Source: Coriobacteriales bacterium (GTDB lineage: Bacteria > Actinomycetota > Coriobacteriia > Coriobacteriales > UMGS124). Taken from it: DNA of 32,515 bases. The DNA is taken from the NCBI GenBank assembly GCA_017515595.1, contig JAFWFL010000021.1, positions 1-32,515 of the forward strand, given 5' to 3'. This document shows positions 17,835 through 26,033 of this stretch, piece after piece. The position numbers were made by a program, and so were the translations under genes. The notes beneath the pieces are model-generated. The model was not told the DNA's origin. It did no database searches and saw nothing but the letters and a program-made list of their open reading frames with translations. Every line of letters begins with the position of its first letter. Position 1 is the first letter of the stretch.

Positions 17835-18521
17835 GTGATTAGCGATACCGGTCAAATGCAACAACAAATAAATAACAATGCTCAGGAACCGGTTTTGGGT
17901 TCGCCTGAGAATCCGTTACATACCTTAAAAACTATACCGAATCTTATCACTCTGTTCAGACTGATTCTTACGGTAGCGTTTCTCATTATGTATCAGTTTG
18001 AGGATCTTCGCATTGCATCAATATGCATTTATATTGTTGCAGCATCAACAGATTGGTTTGACGGACAAATAGCAAGACGGTTTAACCAGGTCAGTGTATT
18101 TGGCAAGCGCTTTGATCCTATCATGGACAGAGTACTAATTTTCTCCGCCGTTTTAGCGCTTTTGTTTGCCGGACTTATACCGGTTTGGATTGTTGTCTTT
18201 ATTATTGCAAGGGATGTCTATTTATTCCTGGGCGGAAGCTATGTTTTAAAGAAGACCCATACCGTTATAGACGTTGTATTTATTGGGAAAGCGTGTACAT
18301 TTGTTTTAATGGCAGGTTTTGCCGTTCAGCTTCTCCAGATATTTATAGTTCCGGGTTTAAATCTTTTTGAAGCATCATGGCTTCCCGGTTTTGGTTCAGA
18401 ACCGGTATCAATTGGTATCTGGATTATTTATATTGGTTGTATTCTTTCTTTTATAACAGCCTGCGTTTATACCGCTAAGGGACTGAAGTTAATCAAAGAA
18501 TCCACTTCTCAGGATATGTGA
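17835..18521 (+). CDS. CDP-alcohol phosphatidyltransferase (PgsA or cardiolipin-synthase type)
   Basis: A 228-residue multi-pass membrane enzyme with the complete CDP-alcohol phosphatidyltransferase motif: D73, D76-G77, A80-R81, G90, D94 and D98. It transfers a phosphatidyl group from CDP-diacylglycerol to an alcohol. The acceptor cannot be read from sequence. Since a PgsA-like domain already exists 3 kb upstream, this paralogue may make cardiolipin, as eukaryote-like and actinobacterial Cls enzymes of this fold do, or be a second PgsA. The first ~30 residues are hydrophilic and Gln/Asn-rich. The GTG start is the first in the frame and has a poor ribosome-binding site; ATG 17856 is an alternative. 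The carboxypeptidase gene follows after 15 nt. Confidence 0.85.
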   Translation: MISDTGQMQQQINNNAQEPVLGSPENPLHTLKTIPNLITLFRLILTVAFLIMYQFEDLRIASICIYIVAASTDWFDGQIARRFNQVSVFGKRFDPIMDRVLIFSAVLALLFAGLIPVWIVVFIIARDVYLFLGGSYVLKKTHTVIDVVFIGKACTFVLMAGFAVQLLQIFIVPGLNLFEASWLPGFGSEPVSIGIWIIYIGCILSFITACVYTAKGLKLIKESTSQDM

Positions 18522-18536
18522 GGAGCTTAATTAAAT

Positions 18537-19718
18537 ATGAAAGCAAGTATTAAGACGAGAAGACAAGCATTTATAGCCTGTATACTCTGTACATGTCTTG
18601 CTATATGCGTTGGCATGTTTGGTCCGCAAAGCAAACAGGCATATGCAGAGGACTGGTCAGTATACGGCAGATATGACATGCCGAGTATCTCTTGCGGCGA
18701 AGCTATGGTTATGATGCTCGACGGAACAAGCCTTTTTGAACGCGATGCAGATTATGAGATGCCCATGGCATCTATTACAAAAATCATGACAGCTCTTGTT
18801 ACGCTCGAGAGCGGTATTCCTCTGAATACTGTGGTTACCATAAGCCAGAATGCCGCCGGAACAGACGGTTCTGCAATGAATTTTTATGCCGGCGAACAGC
18901 TTACGCTCATTGATCTTCTCTACGGATTGCTTATTCATTCAGGCAATGATGCCGCAGTCGCAATCGCAGAGGCAGTGGGAGGGTCAGAAGAAGCGTTTGT
19001 GGTAAGAATGAACGCTACAGCGGCCGCTCTTGGTCTGGATTCAACACACTTTTCAAACCCTCATGGTCTTGATGCTTCAGGCCATTATTCAACCGCTCGG
19101 GACCTGCTGAATCTTGCAAGGTATTGCTGGCAGTATGATGTTTTTAAAACCATAGTAGGAACCCAGCATGCAGATATTTTCTCCGGCGGTTCTGTACGCA
19201 CGTTCTACTCAACTGATGATCTGCTTAATAACTACCCGGGTATGCGCGGTGTAAAAACCGGATATACCTACGGAGCAGGAAATGCATTTTTGGGTTGTGC
19301 AACACGCGGGGGCGTAACGCTGTTTACCGTTGTTTTGTTTGCCGAGACAACCCCCGACAGATTTAATGACACTCAGGCCATGCTTGACTGGGCATATAAT
19401 CATTTCCCGGAACGAGACATTTGCCTGGGCAATGTCACGGTGTTTGGCTATGCGGCAGCGCCGTTCAGGTTTGGTCTTTGGTATCCGGTTACCTCTCGCT
19501 ATGATGCAATAAGCCGCACACCTTTAGGTACATCAAATTATGATTCATTAAAGGTAATAACATCTTCTAATAGTTTAGCTACGCCCGGTGAACTGTATGG
19601 GTGTGCAATATGGAGTAATAGTGACGGCGTACTTGCAACGCGCGGCTTATATACTGACGGAAAACCACGTCAATTAAGCTCATTTAATCCATATTTACAA
19701 GCGATCATACAATCTTAA
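18537..19718 (+). CDS. D-alanyl-D-alanine carboxypeptidase (DacF/PBP5 family)
   Basis: A 393-residue secreted penicillin-binding protein of the low-molecular-weight class, which trims the terminal D-Ala from peptidoglycan pentapeptides and so limits cross-linking. A signal peptide covers ~1-37 (basic start, hydrophobic core, cut near AYA-ED). The three active-site motifs are present: S79-I-T-K82, S135-G-N137 and K240-T-G242. The C-terminal region after ~270 resembles the PBP5 C-terminal domain, but I see no clear terminal amphipathic anchor helix. GAGGAG lies 12 nt before the ATG. It is likely co-transcribed with the preceding lipid gene. Confidence 0.93.
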   Translation: MKASIKTRRQAFIACILCTCLAICVGMFGPQSKQAYAEDWSVYGRYDMPSISCGEAMVMMLDGTSLFERDADYEMPMASITKIMTALVTLESGIPLNTVVTISQNAAGTDGSAMNFYAGEQLTLIDLLYGLLIHSGNDAAVAIAEAVGGSEEAFVVRMNATAAALGLDSTHFSNPHGLDASGHYSTARDLLNLARYCWQYDVFKTIVGTQHADIFSGGSVRTFYSTDDLLNNYPGMRGVKTGYTYGAGNAFLGCATRGGVTLFTVVLFAETTPDRFNDTQAMLDWAYNHFPERDICLGNVTVFGYAAAPFRFGLWYPVTSRYDAISRTPLGTSNYDSLKVITSSNSLATPGELYGCAIWSNSDGVLATRGLYTDGKPRQLSSFNPYLQAIIQS

Positions 19719-19773
19719 TGAGAGCCTTGTATTATTATAATTACTTCGTTTTTTATGAGAAAGGATAGGAAGC

Positions 19774-20154
19774 ATGGCTCCAATTGACGACAAAACGCAA
19801 TCGTTTCCTATAAACAACATTGATCCCACTATGCCCGGAATTGACCTGGGGATGCCTAACCACGGTTTGGCTGAGCTTGTTATTGTGCGCGGACCATCCA
19901 CCGGTCAGAACTTTGTACTTGATATTCCTGAAGTTACCATTGGGCGTGATCCAAACTGTGAAGTCTTCCTCAATGACAGAACCGTTTCGCGCAGACATGC
20001 ACATTTGAGTCTTCAGGGTGGCAGGGCCGTGATAGAAGACCTCAGTTCTCTGAACGGAACATGGGTTAACGGTGCCATTGTTTCTCAAGCTGAGCTTACA
20101 AGCGGCTCGAGCATACAGATTGGTACCTTTAAGATGATTTTCACCTTGCACTAG
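19774..20154 (+). CDS. FHA-domain protein, GarA/OdhI-like
   Basis: A 126-residue protein with a ~45-residue flexible N-terminus and a forkhead-associated domain that binds phosphothreonine. The FHA core shows GRDPNCEVFLND, the TVSRRHAHL segment and the DLSSLNGTWVNG segment. In mycobacteria and corynebacteria, GarA/OdhI is phosphorylated near its N-terminus by Ser/Thr kinases, folds onto its own FHA domain, and stops inhibiting 2-oxoglutarate metabolism. Here the N-terminus has DKTQSF (T8), loosely like the GarA ETTSVF site; that equivalence is inferred. The next gene is FtsR-like, as garA (Rv1827) is followed by Rv1828 in Mycobacterium tuberculosis. AAAGGATAGGA precedes the ATG. Stop is TAG. 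Confidence 0.85.
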   Translation: MAPIDDKTQSFPINNIDPTMPGIDLGMPNHGLAELVIVRGPSTGQNFVLDIPEVTIGRDPNCEVFLNDRTVSRRHAHLSLQGGRAVIEDLSSLNGTWVNGAIVSQAELTSGSSIQIGTFKMIFTLH

Positions 20155-20191
20155 TAATCTTTGTGTTCCGTTTTATTGGGGGGCTCGTATT

Positions 20192-20905
20192 ATGCCAGTT
20201 GCAGATACTTATACCATTGGAAGCGTCGTAAAAAAGCTTTCTTCGGCTTATCCGGATCTTACGGTCTCCAAAGTGCGTTTTTTAGAGGCAGAAGGTCTTG
20301 TTTCTCCGCACCGTACAAAGAACGGTTACCGTCGTTATACCGAGAAAGACATTGACAGGCTCGAAACCGTACTAAGGCTTCAGAGCAAGTATTTTTACCC
20401 GTTGGCAGTGATTAAGGAGCGTCTTGAGGCGCGAGACAGGGGAGAAGAAGTTCCCGAGCTTGCAGAAATCTCTTCTTATAACAAAGAAGCAAATCCTCTC
20501 GAGAATGTTGACGGTTTAATCACACTCGAAGAAGCCCACGTTAAGCTTGATGTTCCGATTCCGTTTATTCGTCTTTTGGCTGATCACGGTCTTATAACGA
20601 TTGAGACAAATCAAGCAGGAAGACCCTGCTATAACGGTATTGATACCAAACTTATTGTTGCGGCATACGAACTTCAAAAGTATGGAATTGACCCAAGGTT
20701 TTTGAGGCTCTATGTGCAGCGTGCCAACCGCGAGCTTCCCATATTTAAGAGCACTATTTCATCCGGTTTGGCCCGTATGTCAAATGCAGACGAGCAACAG
20801 GTCAAAAAACGTTTTAATACCGAGCTTGAGAATCTTATTCGCTTAACAAGTACGGTGAGCGAAAGCATTATCAGAAGAGAAGTAAGAGACGAATTTGGTT
20901 ATTAA
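20192..20905 (+). CDS. MerR-family regulator, FtsR-like
   Basis: A 237-residue MerR-family transcription factor. The N-terminal winged helix reads TVSKVRFLEAEGLVSPHRT, then NGYRRYTEKDIDRLETVLRL. A linker and a second helical domain (residues ~105-180, VDGLITLEEAHVKLDVP onward) follow. There are no metal-sensing cysteines of the classical MerR type. The SKIRFLEAEGLV core and the position behind a GarA-like gene match FtsR (Rv1828 and its corynebacterial counterpart), which activates ftsZ. The target in this organism is not visible. A G-rich tract ~9 nt upstream serves as ribosome-binding site. A hairpin follows directly after the stop. Confidence 0.85.
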   Translation: MPVADTYTIGSVVKKLSSAYPDLTVSKVRFLEAEGLVSPHRTKNGYRRYTEKDIDRLETVLRLQSKYFYPLAVIKERLEARDRGEEVPELAEISSYNKEANPLENVDGLITLEEAHVKLDVPIPFIRLLADHGLITIETNQAGRPCYNGIDTKLIVAAYELQKYGIDPRFLRLYVQRANRELPIFKSTISSGLARMSNADEQQVKKRFNTELENLIRLTSTVSESIIRREVRDEFGY

Positions 20906-20938
20906 TGAGTCAATTGCGACGATTCTCTTTGACTCATT
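20904..20938 (+). terminator. Hairpin at the end of the MerR gene (possible terminator)
   Basis: AATGAGTCAA and TTGACTCATT form a perfect 10-bp inverted repeat that starts in the stop codon. A second small hairpin (20944-20964, GGAA-CCTT with AAGG-TTCC) follows, and then an A-run and T-run at ~20975-21000. The T-tract is not directly attached to the first stem, so a terminator is likely but not textbook. Confidence 0.5.
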
Positions 20939-21014
20939 GAAATGGAATCCTTATGCAAGGTTCCTGAATCAATCAAAAAAAATCGGAATTGTTCTTTTTT
21001 AAGTGATTATTCGC

Positions 21015-21034
21015 TGATACAATATAAATTGTAT
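21015..21034 (+). promoter_or_regulatory. Extended -10 promoter within an inverted repeat
   Basis: TGATACAAT (21015-21023) fits an extended -10 (TGnTACAAT). It overlaps an inverted repeat, ATACAAT/ATTGTAT (21017-21034), that could bind a regulator. Transcription would start near 21030 and give a ~165-nt leader before the NlpC/P60 gene. Confidence 0.4.
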
Positions 21035-21045
21035 GAGTATGTCAT

Positions 21046-21189
21046 GCAAACGAAGCGCAACACACTTTAAACGCCAGCAGCATCTTCGTTCGCACATAAG
21101 AGGAGATCACCAAGCGGTTTTGGTGTTTTGCGCCAGATAATGCAAGGATGTGTGCTTATAGCAGGTACTATGAACACACAAGAGGAGAC
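21046..21189 (+). promoter_or_regulatory. Possible structured 5' leader of the first NlpC/P60 gene
   Basis: Four stems can be drawn: AACGAAG/CTTCGTT (21049-21055 with 21084-21090), GCGCAA/TTGCGC (21055-21060 with 21128-21133), CACCAA/TTGGTG (21108-21113 with 21120-21125) and GCACA/TGTGC (21092-21096 with 21151-21155). The first two cross each other, so they would be alternatives or a pseudoknot. A 14-nt block with the RBS-like AAGAGGAGA occurs twice (21093-21106 and 21176-21189), and only the second copy precedes a start codon. Cyclic di-AMP riboswitches often control such hydrolases, but I do not see that family's conserved G-rich segments here. Confidence 0.35.
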
Positions 21190-21194
21190 GTATT

Positions 21195-22970
21195 ATGGCG
21201 CGCATAGAATCACAATCAAATGAACAACAGCGTCAAATGCTCACAAGGCGAGCCTTTGTAAGCGGTCTCAGTCTAACCGTATGCGGGCTTATTATTTCAC
21301 ATTATACCAATAAGGTATTTGGCGATGAACTCAAGAGCGATACCCAAAAACAACTCGAAAATGTTCAGGCTGAGTATGATGCTGCAATGCGTGAGTTTCA
21401 AAACATTGGGCGCGAGCTCGAAACTGCAGATTATAATCTCACAAAATGCGAAGAATCCTTAGCCAATCTCGAAATTGCCATATCAAATATCGAGGCAGAA
21501 ATAACCGAGAAACAACTCGAGCTCTCAGAAGCACAGGATATTCTCGCAAGCCGTATACGTGCTAATTACAAAGCCGGAAACGCCGATATTCTCGGTGTTA
21601 TTATGGAATCTACTAACTTTGATGACTTTGTCAGCAGAGTTCATTATGCAGATAAAGCTTCAGAAGCAGACGCAAATGCCATAAGAGAAGTGCAGACGCT
21701 TAAAGAGTCTCTGGAGGCTCAGGAAGCGTTTCTTTTGGAGCAGCGCGAAGACCAAAAAGCGCTTTTAGAAGATCAGCAAGCATATTCCAGAGAGCTTGAG
21801 GCAAGCGTTTCTTATTATGAAAACTATACCGCAAGTCTGAGCAATGATGTGGTAAATCTTATTGAACAGAATAAAAGAGAAGAAGCTGCGGCGCAACAAG
21901 AAGAGTACGAGCGTTATCTTGCTTCTTTGCCGCGTACGCAATCAAGCAGCGCGGCACAAGATGCTGCAAACACATCGCAGAATTCTCAAAGCAATGCAGG
22001 GCAGCAGAGCCGGGTTGAGGAACCGCAAGAGCAGCAAACCATTGCGCAACCTGAGCCTCAAAACAATAATGATGCGCCGCAAACAACTGCAGACAATACT
22101 GATACAAGCGTCATTGAGAACCAACAATCAGAAAACTCTCAGACAGTACCTGTAGAAGAACAATATGTTGAACCGCAGGAGCACGAAACCGGTTTTTCTG
22201 AGATCCCGGAAGAGATCTATGTACCTGAACAAGAGACTGAACAACAGCAAAATGTCGAGCTTCCGTTCGAAGATATTGCTCAGGCAGAACCTGAGCCGGT
22301 TCAACAAGAACCTGCTCCTGCTCCCGAGCCTGAACCTGAACCGGTGACAGAGCCTGAGCCAATTGCAGAAGAGCCATACGAATTTATAGAGGATTCTCAT
22401 CCTCATGAAGATCAGATTCTTGACTCAGATGTATCCGGTTGGGCGTTGGTTGTAGCAGAACCTGAACCTGTTCTTGAAGATCAGAATAACGCCAATGAGG
22501 ATTATGATAATAACGAAAACCCCGGTGATGCATCTGATGAGCAAACGCCGGGTGAAGACTATTATGAGACTGAACATGAGGAACCTCAGGAAGAAGAGCC
22601 GGTATATACCGGGAACGGTCACCACGTGCCCGGAGCTGTTGGCGTTGCTTATTCATGTCTGGGAATTCCTTATGAATGGGGCGGTACAACTACAGACGGT
22701 TTTGACTGCTCAGGTTTGGTTCAGTATTGCTATGCCTGCTGCGGATACTCAATATCGAGAACAACCTATACGCAGATAGCTGAGATACAGGCCTTAGGGA
22801 ACTGGGTGACCAGTGTGAATCTTCTTGAACCGGGAGATTTGGTTTTCCCACATGAAGGACATGTGCAGATTTATATTGGCGGAGGACAGGTAATTCATGC
22901 ACCGTATCCCGGAACGGTTATTCAGGTAGATACAATTTATGGATTTATGGGTGGCGGATGTCCTGTTTAA
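21195..22970 (+). CDS. Secreted coiled-coil NlpC/P60 peptidoglycan hydrolase, long paralogue
   Basis: A 591-residue exported cell-wall hydrolase. The N-terminus has a twin-arginine-like signal (LTRRAFVSG followed by a hydrophobic stretch to ~residue 43). Residues ~48-235 form a long coiled coil like the N-terminal domain of PcsB-type hydrolases. Residues ~240-480 are a low-complexity Gln/Glu/Pro linker with PEPEP repeats. The C-terminal ~100 residues are an NlpC/P60 endopeptidase domain with the full triad: C505 (in DCSG), H556 (GHVQIY) and H568 (VIHAP). It should cut peptide stems in peptidoglycan, probably at division. GAGGAG precedes the ATG. A shorter paralogue follows 57 nt later. Expression may depend on the unusual leader described separately. 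Confidence 0.9.
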   Translation: MARIESQSNEQQRQMLTRRAFVSGLSLTVCGLIISHYTNKVFGDELKSDTQKQLENVQAEYDAAMREFQNIGRELETADYNLTKCEESLANLEIAISNIEAEITEKQLELSEAQDILASRIRANYKAGNADILGVIMESTNFDDFVSRVHYADKASEADANAIREVQTLKESLEAQEAFLLEQREDQKALLEDQQAYSRELEASVSYYENYTASLSNDVVNLIEQNKREEAAAQQEEYERYLASLPRTQSSSAAQDAANTSQNSQSNAGQQSRVEEPQEQQTIAQPEPQNNNDAPQTTADNTDTSVIENQQSENSQTVPVEEQYVEPQEHETGFSEIPEEIYVPEQETEQQQNVELPFEDIAQAEPEPVQQEPAPAPEPEPEPVTEPEPIAEEPYEFIEDSHPHEDQILDSDVSGWALVVAEPEPVLEDQNNANEDYDNNENPGDASDEQTPGEDYYETEHEEPQEEEPVYTGNGHHVPGAVGVAYSCLGIPYEWGGTTTDGFDCSGLVQYCYACCGYSISRTTYTQIAEIQALGNWVTSVNLLEPGDLVFPHEGHVQIYIGGGQVIHAPYPGTVIQVDTIYGFMGGGCPV

Positions 22971-23027
22971 TAGAAAAATCCGGTTTTGTTCGCTCAAAAC
23001 ACTAAAAAGAGAGGGGAGTGGTAAACA

Positions 23028-24134
23028 ATGTACGCTGAAAACACGCGACGCTCATTTGTGCGCAACAGTATGTGCATGATAGCGCTCCTCTCCTTATCTT
23101 TGTCACACAGGTTTGCTTATGCTGAGCCAAAGGTACGCGGCGAAGAAGAAACCGCAGCGCTTGAAGCAGCTCAAAAGCAATATGACGAGGCCAAGCAAAA
23201 GCTTCAGGCCGTAGGTTCAAAACTCGAATCGACGCAGGTTGAGAAAAGCAGAACAGAAGCAGATCTCAGGAATATTCAAGGCGATATTGAGGTCACTCAA
23301 GGTCAAATTGAAGAGACGGCAAAAGAACTTGTTATAGCGCAGGATGCTTTGGCGGCGTTTTGCGAGATCAGCTATAAATCAGGTTCCTTGAGGTTGTTTG
23401 ATGTCCTTATGAGTTCACGTGATTTAAATGATTACGTGACACGCGGATACTATGCAGCAGCAGTACAGGATTCCCAGATAGAAACAATAAATGATATTAA
23501 AGAGCTTAAGCAGCGGCTGGAGGATCAAAAGATTCTTCTTTCGAACCAGGAAGAAGAACAGGCCAAGCTTTTGCAAAAATTAGAAGAGCAGGAAGCCGAG
23601 CTTGCAGCCCAAAAGGCTGAGGCAGATGCCATAGTTGCCGGACTCTCTGAAGAAGTACAGCTTCTTTTTGAGGCTCAGCAAGCAGAGCTCCTGGAAGCGG
23701 CGCAAATCAGGGCTACAGCAACCGCTGCGGCACAGGCAGGAGCAGAGATAGGCATATACTTCCCGGGGGAGTCTCAGGGATCAATCGTAGAAGACGCTTA
23801 TGCCTGTCTGGGTATTCCCTATGTATGGGGTGGCGACGATACCAATTTTGGCGCGTTCGGAGGTTTTGACTGCTCTGGTTTTGTGCAGCATTGTTATGCG
23901 CTCGAAGGTTATGAAATTGGACGTTCTACCTGGGATCAAATAGCTCAAATCCAGGCCCTTGGCAATTGGGTGGAAGACATTGAGCTTATGGAACCAGGTG
24001 ATCTTATTTTCCCCTACGACGGACATGTGGGAATCTACATAGGTAAAAACCAATTCATAGACGCTCCTTATCCCGGTATGTTTGTCCAAATAGATGATGT
24101 TACCGAGTCTATTGGCGGCGGATCGCCTGTTTAA
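23028..24134 (+). CDS. Secreted coiled-coil NlpC/P60 protein, short paralogue with altered triad
   Basis: A 368-residue paralogue of the preceding gene: signal sequence (TRRSFVRN plus hydrophobic core, likely cut near AYA-EP), a coiled coil (~42-225) and an NlpC/P60 domain (~255-368), without the long Pro/Glu linker. The two catalytic domains align throughout, sharing QIQALGNWV and APYPG. C282 (DCSG) and H333 (GHVGIY) are kept, but the third triad position, 12 residues after the His, is Asp (D345, FIDAP) instead of His. Third positions vary in this superfamily, so activity may be kept or changed. AGGGGAG lies upstream of the ATG. The tandem arrangement points to a local duplication. Confidence 0.9.
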   Translation: MYAENTRRSFVRNSMCMIALLSLSLSHRFAYAEPKVRGEEETAALEAAQKQYDEAKQKLQAVGSKLESTQVEKSRTEADLRNIQGDIEVTQGQIEETAKELVIAQDALAAFCEISYKSGSLRLFDVLMSSRDLNDYVTRGYYAAAVQDSQIETINDIKELKQRLEDQKILLSNQEEEQAKLLQKLEEQEAELAAQKAEADAIVAGLSEEVQLLFEAQQAELLEAAQIRATATAAAQAGAEIGIYFPGESQGSIVEDAYACLGIPYVWGGDDTNFGAFGGFDCSGFVQHCYALEGYEIGRSTWDQIAQIQALGNWVEDIELMEPGDLIFPYDGHVGIYIGKNQFIDAPYPGMFVQIDDVTESIGGGSPV

Positions 24135-24175
24135 GCGTTTTTCCAAATAAATATCCCATATCCAGAGCAAACAGC

Positions 24176-24199
24176 TGCTTAATAAGTGTATTATTAGCA
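24176..24199. repeat. AT-rich inverted repeat upstream of iorA
   Basis: TGC-T-TAATAA and TTATTA-GCA form an imperfect palindrome (one bulged base) 45 nt before the iorA start. It may be an operator or contain a -10-like TATTAT (24189-24194). No -35 partner is evident. Confidence 0.3.
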
Positions 24200-24243
24200 C
24201 GTTGATTTGCATGTATCTGAATGAATTAATGGGGGAGGTATTT

Positions 24244-26031
24244 GTGAGTAAGATTCTCTTATCAGGCAACGAAGCTATAGCGCGCGGTGCTTGGGAAGCA
24301 GGCTGTGATGCCGGTTTTGGATATCCGGGTACGCCTTCTACCGAGACGCTCGAATCTTTTTCTAAGCTTGAAGGTGTGTATGCCGAGTGGGCAATTAATG
24401 AGAAAGTAGCTCTCGAAAGCGCAATTGGCTTTTCTATGGCGGGGCACAGAGCTCTCGTTACCATGAAGCATGTAGGCGTAAATGTGGCGTCAGACCCGCT
24501 CATGTCCATCGCATATGCTGGCGTTAACGGCGGACTTGTCATTTTGGCTGCTGATGACCCAGGAATGTTTTCTTCTCAGAATGAACAGGACAGCCGTGTA
24601 TATGCCGAGTTCGCAAAGATTCCTTTGTTTGAACCTGCAGACTCGGAAGAAGCTCTCGAAATGACCAAAGCTGCTTTTGAGTTATCCGAGAAGCTCAAGA
24701 CCATTGTAATGATTCGCTCTACCGTGCGTATTTCTCATACCAAGACCTTGGTAGAGACTCATGACCGCCAGGCAGCGCAACCGGTGCCGTACCAAACCAG
24801 TATTCCAGACTGGGTTATGATGCCGGCATATGCAAGGCCAAAGCGTCTTGAATCAGATAAACGCTTTGCAGAATTGGAAGAGTGTTCCGAGACCTCACTG
24901 TTTAACCATGCCGAGATTCGCGATACATCAATTGGATTTATAGCTTCCGGCGCATGCTATCAGTATGTTCGTGAGGCATTCCCTGAGGCTTCGACCTTAA
25001 AGCTTGGTATGACGCATCCGCTTCCCGAGAGTAAAATCAGGGCTTTTGCCGATTCTGTTGATGAGCTTTATGTTGTTGACGAAGCATACCCGTATCTCCT
25101 TAAGGGAGTGCGTGCATTTGGTATTGAACCAACGCCGTGGACGAGTCCTCTGCCGGCAGCATTTGAGATGAGCGCTATGCTTTTGAAGGAGTCCTACGGA
25201 TCTCCTATCGAGCAGAACACCACAGCTCTTGAGCTTCAAAAGCAAGTTGCTGTTCCTCCAAGGCCACCGGCGCTCTGTGCAGGCTGCCCTCATCGTGTTG
25301 CCTTTAATGAGCTTAAACGCATGAAAGCAATTGTTTTGGGTGACATTGGCTGCTATACACTCGGAGCGCTGGCTCCGCTTACAACGCTCGAATCAGCCAT
25401 AGATATGGGTGCATCTGTCTCTATGGGCCATGGTTTTGAGGTTGCCCGCGAGCTTGAGAGCAAAGCCGGAGTTTCTCAGTCAACATCTAACAGACCGGTC
25501 TTCTCGATCATCGGAGACTCAACTTTTGCACATTCGGGACTCTCGGGAGTTGTATCTACCGTTTATAATGCCGGAGTGGGTAACATTGTAATTCTCGATA
25601 ACCGTACAACCGCTATGACGGGCGGGCAAGGTAACCCCATAAGCGGCAAGACGCTTCAGGGCAGGCAAACCAATGAACTTGATTTGCCAAAGGTTCTCAA
25701 GGCGATTGGTGTAGAGGACGTAGTTCAGGTAGACGCTCACAATGTCAAAGCTGTCCGAGAAGCCCTTAAGGCTGCGGCGAACAACAAAGACAAACTCTCG
25801 GTTGTTATTTGCCAGGCGCCGTGCGTTGTTGAATACCGTATTCATAATACCGTGCGTGTAGTTGATGCAGAAGCTTGCCGCGGTTGCGGAACATGCACAC
25901 GTATTGGATGTCCTGCTATCAGTATGTATGATACCAACATTGCAGAGATTAATGATAAGCTGTGTAACGGATGTTCGCAGTGTGAACAATATTGCCCGTT
26001 CAATGCAATACACAGTAAAGAAGGTGAGTAG
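24244..26031 (+). CDS. iorA: Indolepyruvate ferredoxin oxidoreductase, alpha subunit
   Basis: A 595-residue thiamine-pyrophosphate and iron-sulphur subunit. With IorB it oxidatively decarboxylates aryl 2-oxoacids (from Trp, Phe or Tyr transamination) to aryl-CoA, passing electrons to ferredoxin, a typical anaerobic amino-acid pathway. The N-terminal pyrimidine-type domain has GYPGTPSTE and an AINEKVALE segment. The TPP-binding domain contains GDIGCYTLG, SMGHGFEV, GDSTFAHSG and LDNRTTAMTGGQ. Two C-terminal 4Fe-4S motifs follow: CRGCGTCTRIGCP and CNGCSQCEQYCP. GTG 24244 is chosen because GGGGGAGG lies five bases upstream; the in-frame ATG at 24202 would add a segment that contains the ribosome-binding site itself. 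iorB follows two bases later. Confidence 0.95.
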   Translation: MSKILLSGNEAIARGAWEAGCDAGFGYPGTPSTETLESFSKLEGVYAEWAINEKVALESAIGFSMAGHRALVTMKHVGVNVASDPLMSIAYAGVNGGLVILAADDPGMFSSQNEQDSRVYAEFAKIPLFEPADSEEALEMTKAAFELSEKLKTIVMIRSTVRISHTKTLVETHDRQAAQPVPYQTSIPDWVMMPAYARPKRLESDKRFAELEECSETSLFNHAEIRDTSIGFIASGACYQYVREAFPEASTLKLGMTHPLPESKIRAFADSVDELYVVDEAYPYLLKGVRAFGIEPTPWTSPLPAAFEMSAMLLKESYGSPIEQNTTALELQKQVAVPPRPPALCAGCPHRVAFNELKRMKAIVLGDIGCYTLGALAPLTTLESAIDMGASVSMGHGFEVARELESKAGVSQSTSNRPVFSIIGDSTFAHSGLSGVVSTVYNAGVGNIVILDNRTTAMTGGQGNPISGKTLQGRQTNELDLPKVLKAIGVEDVVQVDAHNVKAVREALKAAANNKDKLSVVICQAPCVVEYRIHNTVRVVDAEACRGCGTCTRIGCPAISMYDTNIAEINDKLCNGCSQCEQYCPFNAIHSKEGE

Positions 26032-26033
26032 CC

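Noticed and set aside
21046-21189. Cyclic di-AMP (ydaO-yuaA) riboswitch upstream of the NlpC/P60 gene
   Set aside because: The genomic context fits, but the conserved G-rich segments of that family are not visible. Kept only as an unclassified structured leader.
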